In this document: piece after piece, positions 25,860 to 36,628 of the stretch
Position numbering within the stretch: the first letter of the stretch is position 1
Layout: each line of letters starts with the position of its first letter
Assembly: GCA_035578175.1 (NCBI GenBank)
Contig: JAQMRL010000001.1
Location: 375,415,220-375,479,219 of the forward strand
DNA from: Catonia carolina
Taxonomy: Eukaryota > Arthropoda > Insecta > Hemiptera > Achilidae
Length of the DNA stretch: 64,000 bases
Reading direction: 5' to 3'
Notes under the pieces: generated by a model
What the model was told of the DNA's origin: nothing
The model's database searches: none
Seen by the model: the letters and a program-made list of their open reading frames with translations, nothing else
Position numbers and translations under genes: made by a program

Positions 25860-26030
25860 TAGCTCTATCAGTTCTATACAGATGACAAAACAACTTCTTC
25901 CATAAAATTTTAATGATTAGTTTCAATTAGATATACCCACATAATGGTGGATCCACCAAAACATATTTAAGTTGGTTTAAGTGAAATCGTAAAATAAAAT
26001 AAAAATCAAGGTAGCTACAAAGTCAGTAAA
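25860..26030. repeat. Dispersed repeat R3, copy with GTGGATCCAC palindrome
   Basis: It shares CTTCCATAA, CCAAAACA and ATAAAAATCAAGG-GCT blocks in order with 39690-39855. The palindrome GTGGATCCAC recurs at about 49661 and (as GTGGATCCACT) at about 50212. It may be a subterminal part of an unidentified foldback element. Confidence 0.55.
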
Positions 26031-26391
26031 ATAATGTAAAATATTTGCACATTAGAATTGATTAAGCTGCAGTTTGTATTACAGATTTACTCACCATGAA
26101 TGCACATCATATACATTTTACCCTTCACTAGCAGATACTAGTCTGAAAATGTACGGAATTGAATAACTTGAACTGTTAGAAATTATAAGAGGACTTTAAA
26201 TTTCTAACAAAAACCAACAAAAAACACAAGCACATTGTTTGTTAGATGAATACGTACCATTTTCATTTATCATGTTATCATGATATTATCACCATGGAAT
26301 TGATGAGGAACTTAAAACATATTGTATTGGTTTACATTACTATTTACAAAAATAAAGAACTAATATAAAATAAAGATTCAAATAAACTTAC

Positions 26392-26712
26392 ATTTATTGG
26401 TGTTGTTGAAGAAGCTTGTGTTTCAAGTTGATTTAGTTCAGTTTCAAGGCGGTTAACATGGGATTGAAGTTTCTTATGTTGGCTCATAGTCGCACGTAGC
26501 TCCTTAAGTAACTGATCATGGGTCAGCGCACTATTGTTATTAACAACTCCATTAATTGTACCTTGAACTGCATTACTGTTACTAACATTATTGTTATTGT
26601 TATTACTGCTATTGTTACTGTTGTTCCTTTCGGCAGCAGCGGCTGCGAGAGCAGCACGTTCAGCTTGTCTCTCAGCCATTAAATGTTTCTGTTCATCTTC
26701 TATAGTGGTCAC
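26392..26712 (-). CDS. DOT1L: DOT1L exon: coiled coil with Asn-rich insert (residues 595-701)
   Basis: 107 codons, phase 0 to 0, donor AAT|GTAAGT. It starts VTTIEDEQKHLMAERQAERA, runs through an Ala-rich helix and an Asn/Ser-rich insert, and resumes a coiled coil (LLKELRATMSQHKKLQSHV, RLETELNQLETQ). It continues the dimer or partner-binding helix of the preceding exon. Confidence 0.92.
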
Positions 26713-26934
26713 CTGATAAAAAAACGAAAATAAACTGGTTAATTCAATCAAACATCAACTTATTTATATTTTTTTAATAATTAAATTTAAAAATTAAAAA
26801 CTACAAGAAAATTCTTAAAACTATACAGCAATTCAAAACTTTTACAATTTTTATAGTTCCATGAAACTAATTTTAATTTATTTTACTGACCCATAAACTT
26901 TAATTTGGTGATAAAATTTTCTACTGTAGATTAT

Positions 26935-27130
26935 TTTCTGCCAACATCCATAGAGCCATTTTACCCCCGGCGGTATGCACACACTACCGATGGGTTCTTA
27001 TTCTTCTTCTTATAGCACCGACCACCATAGCAAAGATTAGCCGCAACACTCGCTAATCACTCTCTATTATTAGCTCAAAAGAGTGTGTGTACTCAAAGGT
27101 TTCCATTACTCTGGATAAATAATGACCCCA
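26935..27130. other. GC-richer intron patch, unidentified
   Basis: The sequence around CCCCCGGCGGTATGC and GCACCGACCACCATAGC is clearly less AT-rich than the intron on either side. No open frame or known repeat was recognised. It may be a transposon fragment. Confidence 0.3.
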
Positions 27131-27172
27131 AAAAATTACAAAATCTAAATTTAATAATTAGGTAACACTTAC

Positions 27173-27379
27173 TTGTGATTGTAATTTTGAAACTTTTGCT
27201 TGTAATTCTTTGTGTCTCATTACAATTTCTTTCGCTTTGTTTAAAAGATCACTGGGTGACGTTGCATTTATTCCAAGTTCAGTCATCCTTGTTTTCAGCA
27301 GTGCAACACTATCATCTATTAGAACTTTGATTTGTTTGTCTAACTGAGCAGCTCTGCTCATCAATTTCTGATTCCGCTC
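27173..27379 (-). CDS. DOT1L: DOT1L exon: coiled coil (residues 526-594)
   Basis: Sixty-nine codons, phase 0 to 0, donor CAA|GTAAGT. It begins ERNQKLMSRAAQLDKQIKVL and ends HKELQAKVSKLQSQ. Heptad-like Leu/Ile/Val spacing indicates a coiled coil. In DOT1L this region carries binding sites for AF9/ENL- and AF10/AF17-type partners, which is family knowledge and not shown here. Confidence 0.93.
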
Positions 27380-27892
27380 CTGAAACAGAAAGGTTTTAAA
27401 ACATTTATAATAAGCACAATATTCTACTAGTTTTTTATAACTTTTTTATTGATTTACTGCTAACTTCAGTCAAGATAAAAAGATTGTATTTCTTGAAAGT
27501 ACATTTTGTGGATAGTCTAATCATATATTTATGTAATAGATAAATTCCAGTCATGAGAGGCAAATAATGTACAATAGTCACGACCTTTGTAGAAGAACGA
27601 AGATAAAAATAGCACAAAATTTTGAAATAAAATATTTAATGTCATTTTTCATGAATAATTCATCAGCAATATTTTCTTATAACTGGATTATCTCATAGAA
27701 TGATATACGTTCAGTGAATTTCATGCACTTCTTAACATTATCTAAACTAGTCCTTAACCCCATATGAGGGCAAGCTTATAATTATTGTATTCCAACAATG
27801 AATTGTCTGTATGCTAGTTGCTAATAAATTAATGAAAAGAGCATGACAACCATACATTTTATTAGAGCTCAGTTAGTCAAACCTAGATTTAA

Positions 27893-28535
27893 CCCATTTG
27901 CTACCAGTCAGTATTTGACAAAGCAAAAAAAATTGACGAAAAATGTTTACGGTACTCCAAAAAAAATTAGCTGTTCTAAAACTGGCAATTTTACAAATTT
28001 TTTTCACCAGAAATGTTAAAAAGATCTTTTAACATTTTTTTTTACAATTTATAAGACTTAAAGATGTACTATAGACATAAAATATAAATGTGTACTAGAA
28101 CTTAAAACATGTTTTTTTTCATAAATATTCAGAAATTTTCATAAAATCAAAAAAAAAATTTAAAGCACTGTAGCTTTTAAATAAGTAATATATTATCACT
28201 GGGAACCTCCCTTAATCAATTCTAAATGAGGTTTACAACGGTTAAAAACAAAAACAGCTTACTACAACAAAAATAGCAACTACAGTAACACAAAAACAGC
28301 TGTGATGTTACTCCAGATTAGCAAAAATAACCTCGGAACGAAAATCACTTTATACAAAATTAATAAATAATATTGCTAATTTTTTTTATTAAGTTGTACC
28401 GTAATTAGCCTAAACTAAGAATACTTTTTAATGATTTTGAAAATAGTTCAAAGAATTGAAAATCACAAAATTGACGATATTTGGTCAACTGGAATATTCC
28501 GGTTGACGATATATCGTCAGCTGGTAGCCAAAGGA
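27893..28535. mobile_element. piggyBac-like MITE next to a DOT1L splice donor
   Basis: TTAA at 27889-27892 and 28536-28539. The left end is CCCATTTGCTACCAG. The right end, read inward, is TCCTTTGGCTACCAGCTGAC, so the TIRs share TTTGSCTACCAG. It contains an ACGATATATCGT palindrome near the right end, as does the element at 42604. There is no transposase. The exon 28552-28790 donor is only 12 nt from the TTAA. Confidence 0.8.
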
Positions 28536-28551
28536 TTAATAAAATACACAC

Positions 28552-28790
28552 CTTCTCCTTAGAGATTTGTTCATTAACACTTGTTTTATAATTATCATTT
28601 TTCATAACATCCACCATTGCCATGAACTGTTGTCTGAACATGTCAAGTAACAATTGTAAAGCGTATGGTGTTTCGGCAGGTGCAGGCGGTATTTCTAGTT
28701 CAGAATGGACGGGTCGGATGACATCAGCTGTCAATGATGTTAACTGCTGGTCTACACAACCAGGAGCAGGTGGTAATTTCTTTCCAATAG
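28552..28790 (-). CDS. DOT1L: DOT1L exon: start of helical/coiled-coil region (residues 446-525)
   Basis: 239 nt, starting in phase 2 and ending in phase 0 at AAG|GTGTGT. The product reads AIGKKLPPAPGCVDQQLTSL, then a Pro-rich stretch, PYALQLLLDMFRQQFMAMVD and YKTSVNEQISKEK. It aligns with the vertebrate PPALQKLLESFKIQYLQFL and KASLQELLGQEKE segment. A piggyBac-like element begins 12 nt inside the following intron. Confidence 0.94.
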
Positions 28791-28922
28791 CTGAAAAAAA
28801 TTTAGAAAATTAAGCACTGAACCAGTAAATGAACACTAAAGTAAATATTTTCAAAATTAGTTTAAAAAAGATTACTGTTTAATTGTTTTGATTGCTGTTT
28901 GATTGCTGTTTTGATTGCCTAA

Positions 28923-29852
28923 AGCCAGTCGCAAACAGAACGAGATGAAACTGTCAGAGATAAATTATCTCTAGACAGAAACACTATTATTATTGTTGAC
29001 ACAACCTTAAATAAATAAATATAATACAAAAACAACTTTCTTTGTATAATTGCAATTTAATATTGCTACTTTCATTACTCTTACGTTTTTAAATTTAATT
29101 TAGTACCAGTTTATGTTCAAACATACGTATAAATAAAATTGTGTTGCATCAAATTATTCTGTCAAATAATTATTTGTTTTTTAATTTTCCTGTGTAGGTC
29201 TATAATATATAATAATTTTTTTTATCTGTTGTTTTTTCTTAATTATATGACAACTGTTTAATGGCCAATATTAAGTTGGTTTGTGAAAATGGACACTACA
29301 CGATTAAGAATTATTCATTTGTATGGAACTTTTATCATTTTCTTATAATATATACAATTTTACATGACAATTGATTTACTTAATCAAAAAGCTTGAGTCA
29401 ATTTTCTTATATTTTATCCAGCATAGTAATTTGGGGAAAAGTAATTTGAATTTGTGATTCAAACTATTAACTAAACAAAAATTTAATTAAACTACATAAT
29501 TTCAACTAAGCAATTCGCAAAACTATGTAAATAATATTACATTACAATAATATTATAATGCTTTGCGTACTAATAGCTGGATGGCAGCCGCATGTTTCTG
29601 CACATGCACAAAGCTGATTGACGCAAGCCAATGGCAATCACATGTTTCGATGCATGTGCTTTGCGACTCGAGTTCGCTTGTGATGAGACAAACATCTTCT
29701 CTATTTTGCTTCAAGAAGTCGGAGGTTTGAAGCAAATGTCGCGTCCGGTATGCGGTACATACATAACACCCATGTCTACTTAGTCCTAGAGTCGGTCTCT
29801 GACAAAAATGACTCGTCCAAGGCGACTTATCTCGTCCTGTGTGCAGCCAGCC
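28923..29852. mobile_element. TIR DNA transposon, PIF/Harbinger-like (non-autonomous)
   Basis: The left TIR AGCCAGTCGCAAACAGAACG and the right TIR read inward, GGCTGGCTGCACACAGGACG, are followed on both sides by AGAT. They are flanked by TAA (28920-28922 and 29853-29855), a 3-bp target duplication of the Harbinger type. The interior has higher GC at the right end. It has no transposase frame. A hairpin CTGTC...GACAG sits just inside the left end (28949-28978). Confidence 0.6.
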
Positions 29853-30368
29853 TAATAGTTTGAGGAGTTTCACTGACAATTGTGTAACTATCAAAAGATT
29901 ATACGATAAGTCAAGTAGTAGAATATATGATAGAATAAGTCAAGTACAGTCGATCCCCACTGCAGCGTAATTCATTCCTGAAAACCAGTCGTTGAAACTC
30001 TGAAATCACCCCTTCCAATAAACTGTTCTTTAGACTTAGTATCTCATAATTATCAATCAAGGAAGGGCTGATCAGTTATCAAAGTCTGTATAAAGTACCA
30101 AGATACCTAAACTACAACAATTTTTGTAATAGCCTGTATGAAGGAACTGTACTGTACAGAAAAAATAGCATCACATCCACTGTTATGATATTTCTTTTCA
30201 TTACCATCCCAGTTATGTTATTTATTCATACTTAAATGGCATTAAAATAGACATCTAATCCTATCTTTCTTACTATTTTGTACACAAAATGTTTTACTAG
30301 CATCCTTTTTTTAAAAAAGTTTAAGATTTTTTAAAAAACTGTTAACGTTCCAAATCGTAACACTTTGT

Positions 30369-30775
30369 GTTGTTTAGGCAACAGCTGAAAGGCTGGTTTG
30401 AACATCTAGAGGTTTCACTACGTAAAAATGAGGATTGAGGTGGTTTACCATTACCTTCTTCACAGAGGTGAAAGAATATGCTTATCAGCATGCCAGGCCC
30501 TCGAAAAGCGCCTACTTTCTACCCTATATAATGACATCTGCACTTTGTTCATCCTAGGACCAGGCTGTATAGTGAAATTCGTTACTCTCAGAGAAGGATA
30601 ACTCTGACTAGTGTATTTCACACCTCTACCTTTTCTGTTCTTAAATAGTTCAGTCACACAATTGGCTGATTATGCAATAAGAAACAGAACTATTTTTTGT
30701 AGCCCTGAAACCAGCAGATTGAGTGCAATTAATTTAACATTCCACCTGTCCGTTATGGGTAAAAAACTTAGAAAT
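30369..30775 (-). repeat. 400-bp dispersed repeat, copy 2
   Basis: The reverse-strand copy is nearly full length. Its start (rc) reads TTTTTTACCCATAACGGACA and its end reads AACAGCCGAAAG-like GGTTTGAAC in plus orientation at 30390-30405. It is colinear with copies at 16771, 46663 and 63137. Confidence 0.85.
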
Positions 30776-31037
30776 ACTTCTATTGCTACTTCATGTCTTA
30801 TTGAGAAGTAGCCTTAGACGGAGCAGTCTTAAATCTAAAAGGGGGTACCTATATGACTAAACACAAAGGAATGAATAACTGGAAACTATTTCAATATAAA
30901 GTTAAAATTAATCTTCTTCTAATATACAATTTAACTGAATAGAAATCTAACAAATTCTGGGCATTAATATAAACCTCAAATTCGTAAATTTTTAAAATTC
31001 TCAGTCCCAACTAAACAAAAAAATTACTTATGCGTAC

Positions 31038-31268
31038 CTTGTGGTGAAGTACTCAACAAAGTCTGACTGTGTAAAAGATCCAAGCCATTGATTTTGATTG
31101 CTTTCTTCGGTTTTCCTCGCTTTGGCCTTGCCTTTGGACGGCGACCATTTTTTGCTGGTGCTGGTGGAGGGGGCGGTGGTGGTGCTACAGTAACATTGCT
31201 AACTGGCTTTCTGGCACGTGGAAGCTTCCTTCGTAACTTTTTCTTAGTTGTTCTTGATCTGCTCTTGC
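31038..31268 (-). CDS. DOT1L: DOT1L exon: basic nucleosome-binding segment (residues 369-446)
   Basis: 231 nt, phase 1 in and phase 1 out (CAAG|GTACGC). It encodes a strongly basic stretch: KSRSRTTKKKLRRKLPRAR, a run of seven prolines, then GRRPKARPKRGKPKK and INGLDLLHSQTLLSTSPQ. The Lys/Arg block with GKPKK corresponds to the charged DNA/ubiquitin-nucleosome-binding region just after the DOT1L catalytic domain. The LDLLHSQT motif matches the LDALHAQT motif of vertebrate DOT1L. Confidence 0.95.
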
Positions 31269-34126
31269 CTACAATCACAATATTACGAAAACCGTTAAGA
31301 CGGTTTTATATATAAGTCAATACACAGCTAAAACATTTATTCGCAACTGTTCTGGTACCCAATACAATAATTACGCTATAGTTGACTATTTAAATTTTAA
31401 ATAATTCTACATCTTTTTAGAATCATGTAATATGTTCATTAAAATTAACCTTCATATTGCAACTATGAAATAAACTAATAACACTTAAATAATTTAGCTT
31501 AGGTGCACTTTTAATTTATTCATACAATTTACCAATGTGAAATTATTTGTAAGGTGACATATTCTCAATTAAAAATTTTTTTTATTACTCCTTCCTAATT
31601 CTCTTAACAGCATTTGATGAGCTGTCAACTTATTTTTCTTTAATCTTCATCAAATATTAGAAGAAGAATATCCTTTGAAAATGTATCATGTAATTCCTTT
31701 TCTATTACCTGTGAGAATGTAAACTTTTAGTTTCAAAATGTTACAATCAATTTTTCTTTTCAACATTTAAGTCATTGTAAATCATAAAAAAGTTTTTTTG
31801 GTATTTTCAAACCAATACACAAAAATAAAAATAGGCCTACACAACGTAATTGGAATCCAAATGACAAATTACTACCAATCCTTCAATAAATATTTGTAAC
31901 AAGATTTATTTAATTACAGAGGACACTAGCACATCCAGCAACCCAAGGCTCAATGAGATTCCTGGTGTCTTAAGTGTCTAAAACACTTATTTTAGTGTCT
32001 ATTCAATTATTACCGAATAATGTGTACTGCACATCCAATGAAGAACACATACTCATAATAAAAATATATTCAGACATCTCCATATTGAATGGCCTTTCAC
32101 CACCCAAAATAAGTGTTTACTCTTTCAGCTGATAGCTATTTAAATAAGCACCATGGTCCAGTAATTTGGTTTCTCAAACCCTCAGTAAAACCAAACACAA
32201 AACACATTTTGTTTCCAATGGTGAAATGTACTTCAAACAGTAAAAAAACCCGTATTATTAATGAGAGTATTCCGCAATATGACAAATTGATCATCAATTT
32301 TCTTAAATATGTTTGAATACGAAAGTTGTAATATAATTAATTTCCCTTTAGTTACTAATTAACCTTAAAACTACAGTTATATCCTAAAATAAAGTAATGT
32401 TTCAATTTTAAAAAAGAAGTTCACCAAGAAAATAGAGCTCTCCAGTAACTGACCATGGCATATAACTTGAAAAAGACCCAATAGAAACAATAACATAGGA
32501 TGATAAAATTTTCATCCAAATATTTTACTCTCAAAAAAAATATGTATTGATTACAAATGACAGAAAATGTATTGATTACACATAGTTAAATACAAAAAAA
32601 TGTTATGTTACTTAAGGGAATAAACTGTTAATGGCAAAATGTTTTGAAGAAAACCTATAAGCAGTTTAATTTTTAAGTTTGAGACAAATAAAGCACACAT
32701 CCGCACACACACACACCCCTCTGTAAAACCCTCTGTTTTTGATGCCACGTAATCATGAAATATAATGAATACCTGTTTAATCGATACTGTAAGTTGAAAC
32801 CAGTGCAATACTTTGCGAGAATATTACGTGAAATGTTACAAGCAATACAGACAAACATTTAAAAAAAACCAAACTACTGTATCTATTATAATTGAGCCTA
32901 TATTAAAGGACATTGCTACTATCACACAAAATACTCAAGTCACACAAATATTTTGCCATATAATTTTTGTATAAACATTAATTTGAAAGTACTTTGCATT
33001 AAAATAATCACAATGAATACAATATTTTTATTGATTAGTATTTTCAAATAATGATTAGAAAGTAAATATTTTAATAATAAATAAAACTCAAATTTTCTAT
33101 TACATTATAATTTTTAAAAATTATTAAGTTGTTTTTGAAATCTTTTTAAAATTTATTCTAGATAATTCAAGTTAATAATTAATAATTTCCTTTCCAAAAC
33201 AATCTAAAAATTAATATAAATGAAAACAAAGAATTGACCACAACTTTAAAAAACAATCAAACAACATTGAAAATACACATTTACACACACACAAAAAAAA
33301 TACAGCGGCCGTTTTATTACATTTAAGCAAATAGAATTTGCATCTTGCATCACCAATAAGATTAAATCTTGAATTCTCCAGCACCAGATAATTTTGATTG
33401 CGCAAATATACAAGCATGCCGGTTGTTAAACTGCGGATGTGTAAGCTAATTAGTACAACTTTCACCATAAATTTACATTTATCATTAAATTAAATTACTA
33501 TACATTTTATACAAATTTTTACTGGTTAACAATTTAAATTGCATGACCAAGAGATATGTTAAGAAAATTTAAATGTAGATCTGTAACCAAAAGTTTTAAC
33601 AGATTTTAATTAGATTAATTAAGCTTGATTCAGAAACTCAGATGTCACAAAAACTACAATGATTGATAGATAAAAGATATTTTGAAGTCGATAAACGGAA
33701 GAGTAGGTGATGCAGAAATTCTGATATCTGGGTGAAAAATCAGTAAATTTATAGAAACTGTACCAGAGTAACTAGTAGTGGTTTTAGGGAGGTGTAAGAT
33801 AGAACTGATTGAATAAGTTATGATATAAAGAACATATTTACAATAGAAATCTTGAACTAAACAACATTTTGTTATAGAAATATAAAGAACTCAGCCCATG
33901 GTAACAAGATTTGATTAGAAAATCATGACATCCATGAATGAACAAGGTCGTTCTAAATATAATGTCATCAAAAAAGAGAATAGCAAAGATTTTAGATGGT
34001 TAATATCATTTACATTGAAAAGAACAGTAAATGATAGCAAAATGAAAAGAGATGGATTCGTTTTAAGATTAATACAATAAACTTTTAGTAAAATACTAAA
34101 AAGATAAGGAAGTTAAAAACCCGTAC
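31269..34126. other. Intron, no mobile element recognised
   Basis: AT-rich intron of DOT1L. It has a CA-dinucleotide run near 32699-32717 and a second small one near 33283-33291. Short open frames have no recognisable domains. Confidence 0.6.
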
Positions 34127-34487
34127 CATTATTATTTTCTTCTTCGCTTTGTGATGAACGACCTTTATTATTAGAACAATATTCTGACCAAGCCCGTCGA
34201 GTAGTAACATGCGGAGGAAACTCACTTGAATCGGTCGTTTCTTCTTCATTTTCGGGATCTTCTTCTGAAGTATCAATAGTAGTAGCACCATTACTGTTGC
34301 TGTTGCTGTTGCTACTCGTGATATTACTGTTGTTATTATTGTTATTATTATTATGATTGTTGTTGTTACTGTTATTCTTTGCTGCTTCTCTGCGTGTCGA
34401 CCGATCTCTTCTTTCTCTTGCTGAAGTAGAAGAATCTCGAGACGTATCTGAGCAATCAACGTGGATACCATTTGTCGATGAACCATT
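34127..34487 (-). CDS. DOT1L: DOT1L exon: Asn-rich acidic linker (residues 249-369)
   Basis: 361 nt, phase 0 start (atttcag acceptor), phase 1 end (AATG|GTACGG). The correct frame reads NGSSTNGIHVDCSDTSRDSS, then an R/E-rich stretch, a run of about 17 residues that is almost all Asn, and Ser/Asn repeats. An acidic segment (TSEEDPENEEET) and RRAWSEYCSNNKGRSSQSEE follow. It is disordered low-complexity sequence typical of insect chromatin proteins. A longer open frame on the same strand is out of phase with the neighbouring exons and is not used. Confidence 0.88.
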
Positions 34488-34619
34488 CTGAAATTAAATA
34501 ATTTCAACATTATCAGTAATATTTTATCTATGTAGGATTATTAACAGCCATATTCTTTAAAATTGAAATAATTATTTCTAACCACCAGAATACGGTAACA
34601 GTAAACACTTACCAATATT

Positions 34620-34660
34620 TAAGAGTGCTTTCGTGTATCTTGTGCACATCTTCAGTAAAT
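34620..34660 (-). ncRNA. Hammerhead-ribozyme-like motif, left arm (decayed)
   Basis: On the minus strand: CTGAAGA (34655-34649), a TGTG...ACAC segment, then GAAAGCACTC. It has the core order CUGANGA - stem II - GAAA - stem III - C. Stem III here has a mismatch (AGC/ACU) and stem I is offset, so this copy looks decayed relative to the right arm. Confidence 0.45.
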
Positions 34661-35011
34661 TAAAATATATTTCACATAAAAATTTACAATTTAGTTTCCT
34701 ATCAAATTTATTTTACATAAATATAATAATATTAATGCGAGTGACACACAAAAAGAAAATAATAAATTTAATTCATGTGGAATTCATAAAATTAAATGTA
34801 ATGAAATATATATGGGAAAACCACCAGATCGTTCAAGAAATGGTTTGCAGAATACTATTCAAACTACAAACAAGGCAACCAAAAATTCTCCAATGTAACT
34901 GAACACATGATCAAAAATACACATACTAGTCAAGTATTAAAAAATAATCTAGAAATATAAGAAATAAATGACAGACAGAATGAAATTGAAATTTTTGAAA
35001 AATATTATATA

Positions 35012-35720
35012 CCGTATATCCTCGATTCTAAGACGCAGCTTATTTTGGCAGTACAAATTTTGGAAAAAATAAAATTTATAAAACTCATCAAAATCTTATT
35101 TCTAATATAAAGAAATTTTATTAACTGAAATCGACGATTTAACAGAATTAAATGAAACAATATATAGATAGAAATAATAACTTTCTAAAATTCACTTTTC
35201 TGATTGAGTATCAAAATAAGGAAGAAGTTTGTTTGTATTGGCTGTTATGCATAACATAACTGTTATTCGAAGGTTTTTGAAACCCAGTAGTTTTCTATTC
35301 TACTTCTTTGGTACCTTTCAAATCGACAAGTAGTTTCTAGCCATACTGACACAGACTGGAGTTTCATCTGTATTACCTATCTGATAAAAAGTGTAGATAT
35401 TTTGAGTTCGTAAGTTAATAACATGGCGCTGGAAATTCACAGGCTGTGTTTCAAAATCAAAGATTGCGGTTGTGCGTGTGTCACTTCTACGAAATCCGAT
35501 AATTATTAATAAAGTTTTATTTTATTTTAATTTTAAAAAGATAATTTATTTCATCTTTTCATACATAGCAGATGTCTCATACGTAGTTTAGAGTGCTAAT
35601 ATACCAGTTCAAAGATAAGTGAATGTGACTCTGCAAGACAGCCTCAAATGTAATATGCACCTCGCTTTTCAAGGTATCAAATTGTGAGAAAAGGTGCGTC
35701 TTAGAATCGAGGAAATACGG
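35012..35720 (-). mobile_element. pogo/Tigger-like TIR element with transposase remnant
   Basis: TIRs CCGTATATCCTCGATTCTAA (left) and CCGTATTTCCTCGATTCTAA (right, read inward), flanked by TA (35010-35011, 35721-35722). On the minus strand the interior has IGNTDETPVCVSMARN at about 35330-35385, the region around the first catalytic Asp (N-x-DETP) of pogo-type transposases. The rest is deleted or broken. It is inserted into the Penelope-like element. Confidence 0.82.
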
Positions 35721-35865
35721 TATTATAAATATGGTAATAGGGAAAATTAATGAACACACAAGTTGAATATGAAAACCCACTGATTAAGTTGGCAAGACTG
35801 TTTTAGATAAATATAAGAATAGACTATTCCTTATTTGCCATGGTAGGAGTAGGAAGTTTTAAATT

Positions 35866-35912
35866 TTAATTTACTGAAGATGTGTACAAGATACATGAAA
35901 GCGCTCTAAACT
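35866..35912 (+). ncRNA. Hammerhead-ribozyme-like motif, right arm
   Basis: Plus strand: TTTA then CTGAAGA (35874-35880), a stem-II segment TGTGTACAAGATACAT, GAAA (35897-35900), GCGCTC, then TAAA. Core bases C3 U4 G5 A6 N7 G8 A9 and GAA are present. Stem I pairs TTTA with TAAA. Stem III is AGC/GCU with no loop, as in minimal dimer-type hammerheads. C precedes the predicted cleavage point after 35906. Stem II pairs imperfectly, with one unmatched base beside the core. Activity is not established. Confidence 0.5.
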
Positions 35913-36586
35913 GGTGTTTACTGTTACCATATTCTGGTGGTTAGAAATATTTATATTTCAATATCAATAATACATATATATATCTATATATATAAACACT
36001 TTTCTTATTCAGAACAACCATTAACTGCTTACTGTGGTTGATTATTCATGTAAGCCAGATAATAGAGAAGAAACAATTACATAACATAAAAAAAATCCCT
36101 AAACAATATGCTGAAGAAGGTCCTACAGGCTATTGGTAGAAACATACAATAGAACTGCACCTTAAAACAATAATTTAAAAATTATTATGATAATTCTTTC
36201 ATACTGGCATATTTCCATGTCGAGGGTACCAGGTTCAATTCTCAATAAGAGCTAGAATTTTCTCATCACTTATTTTAATCTACCATCTTTTACCACCTGC
36301 ACTAGTCATAATGAGCATAACGGTAGGACACAAAACCAAAAATGAATGATAATCATACTGGAAAACCCAAAAGGCTCTTCTTTTTATATAATTTTAAAAA
36401 CAAAACAAAATGTTTCTAATGGACATATTAATAATATAATAAACGATTACAAAAGAAGAAAATTGTGTTTATGATAAATACTGGCTGAGCAAAAACGAAG
36501 TAACAGTAAACAGATTTACAGTAAAAAAAATTTTGTTACTTTAAGTTTAAATACCAAAAATTTAAATCTTTTGTAATACTACTTAC

Positions 36587-36628
36587 CCTACACTTAGGAT
36601 TCCTAGTCTTCTGGAAATATCTCTCCAA
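36587..36628 (-). CDS. DOT1L: DOT1L 42-nt small exon after the catalytic domain (residues 235-248)
   Basis: A 14-codon exon, phase 0 to 0, with acceptor gttaacag and donor AGG|GTAAGT. It encodes LERYFQKTRNPKCR. This matches the conserved LExYF...NPK segment that follows the catalytic domain in DOT1L. It is too short to show up by ORF length and was found from the family sequence and splice sites. Confidence 0.9.

Larger units (their letters stand above)
34560..35965 (+). mobile_element. Penelope-like element remnant with GIY-YIG domain and inverted terminal arms
   Basis: Plus-strand translation from 34806 reads IYGKTTRSFKKWFAEYYSNY, then FSNVTEHMIKNTHTS and NEIEIFEKYYI. This is the G-x-T-x-R-S-F...E...H...H...E layout of the GIY-YIG endonuclease at the C-terminus of Penelope-like retroelements. 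Several positions are stops or changed, so it is dead. Inverted arms of about 100 bp (34565-34665 and 35865-35955) share TAACCACCAGAATAYGGTAA and ACATCTTCAGTAAATT. Both arms carry hammerhead-like motifs. A Tigger-like element splits it at 35010. No reverse transcriptase part remains. Confidence 0.65.

Noticed and set aside
29946..29975. Possible pogo-type TIR (TACAGTCGATCCCCACTGCA)
   Set aside because: It has the right style and a preceding TA, but I found no matching inverted partner within the following or preceding kilobases.
34085..34510. 141-codon minus-strand open frame over the Asn-rich exon
   Set aside because: Out of phase with both neighbouring DOT1L exons. The phase-correct frame gives a normal Asn/Ser/Glu linker with valid splice sites.
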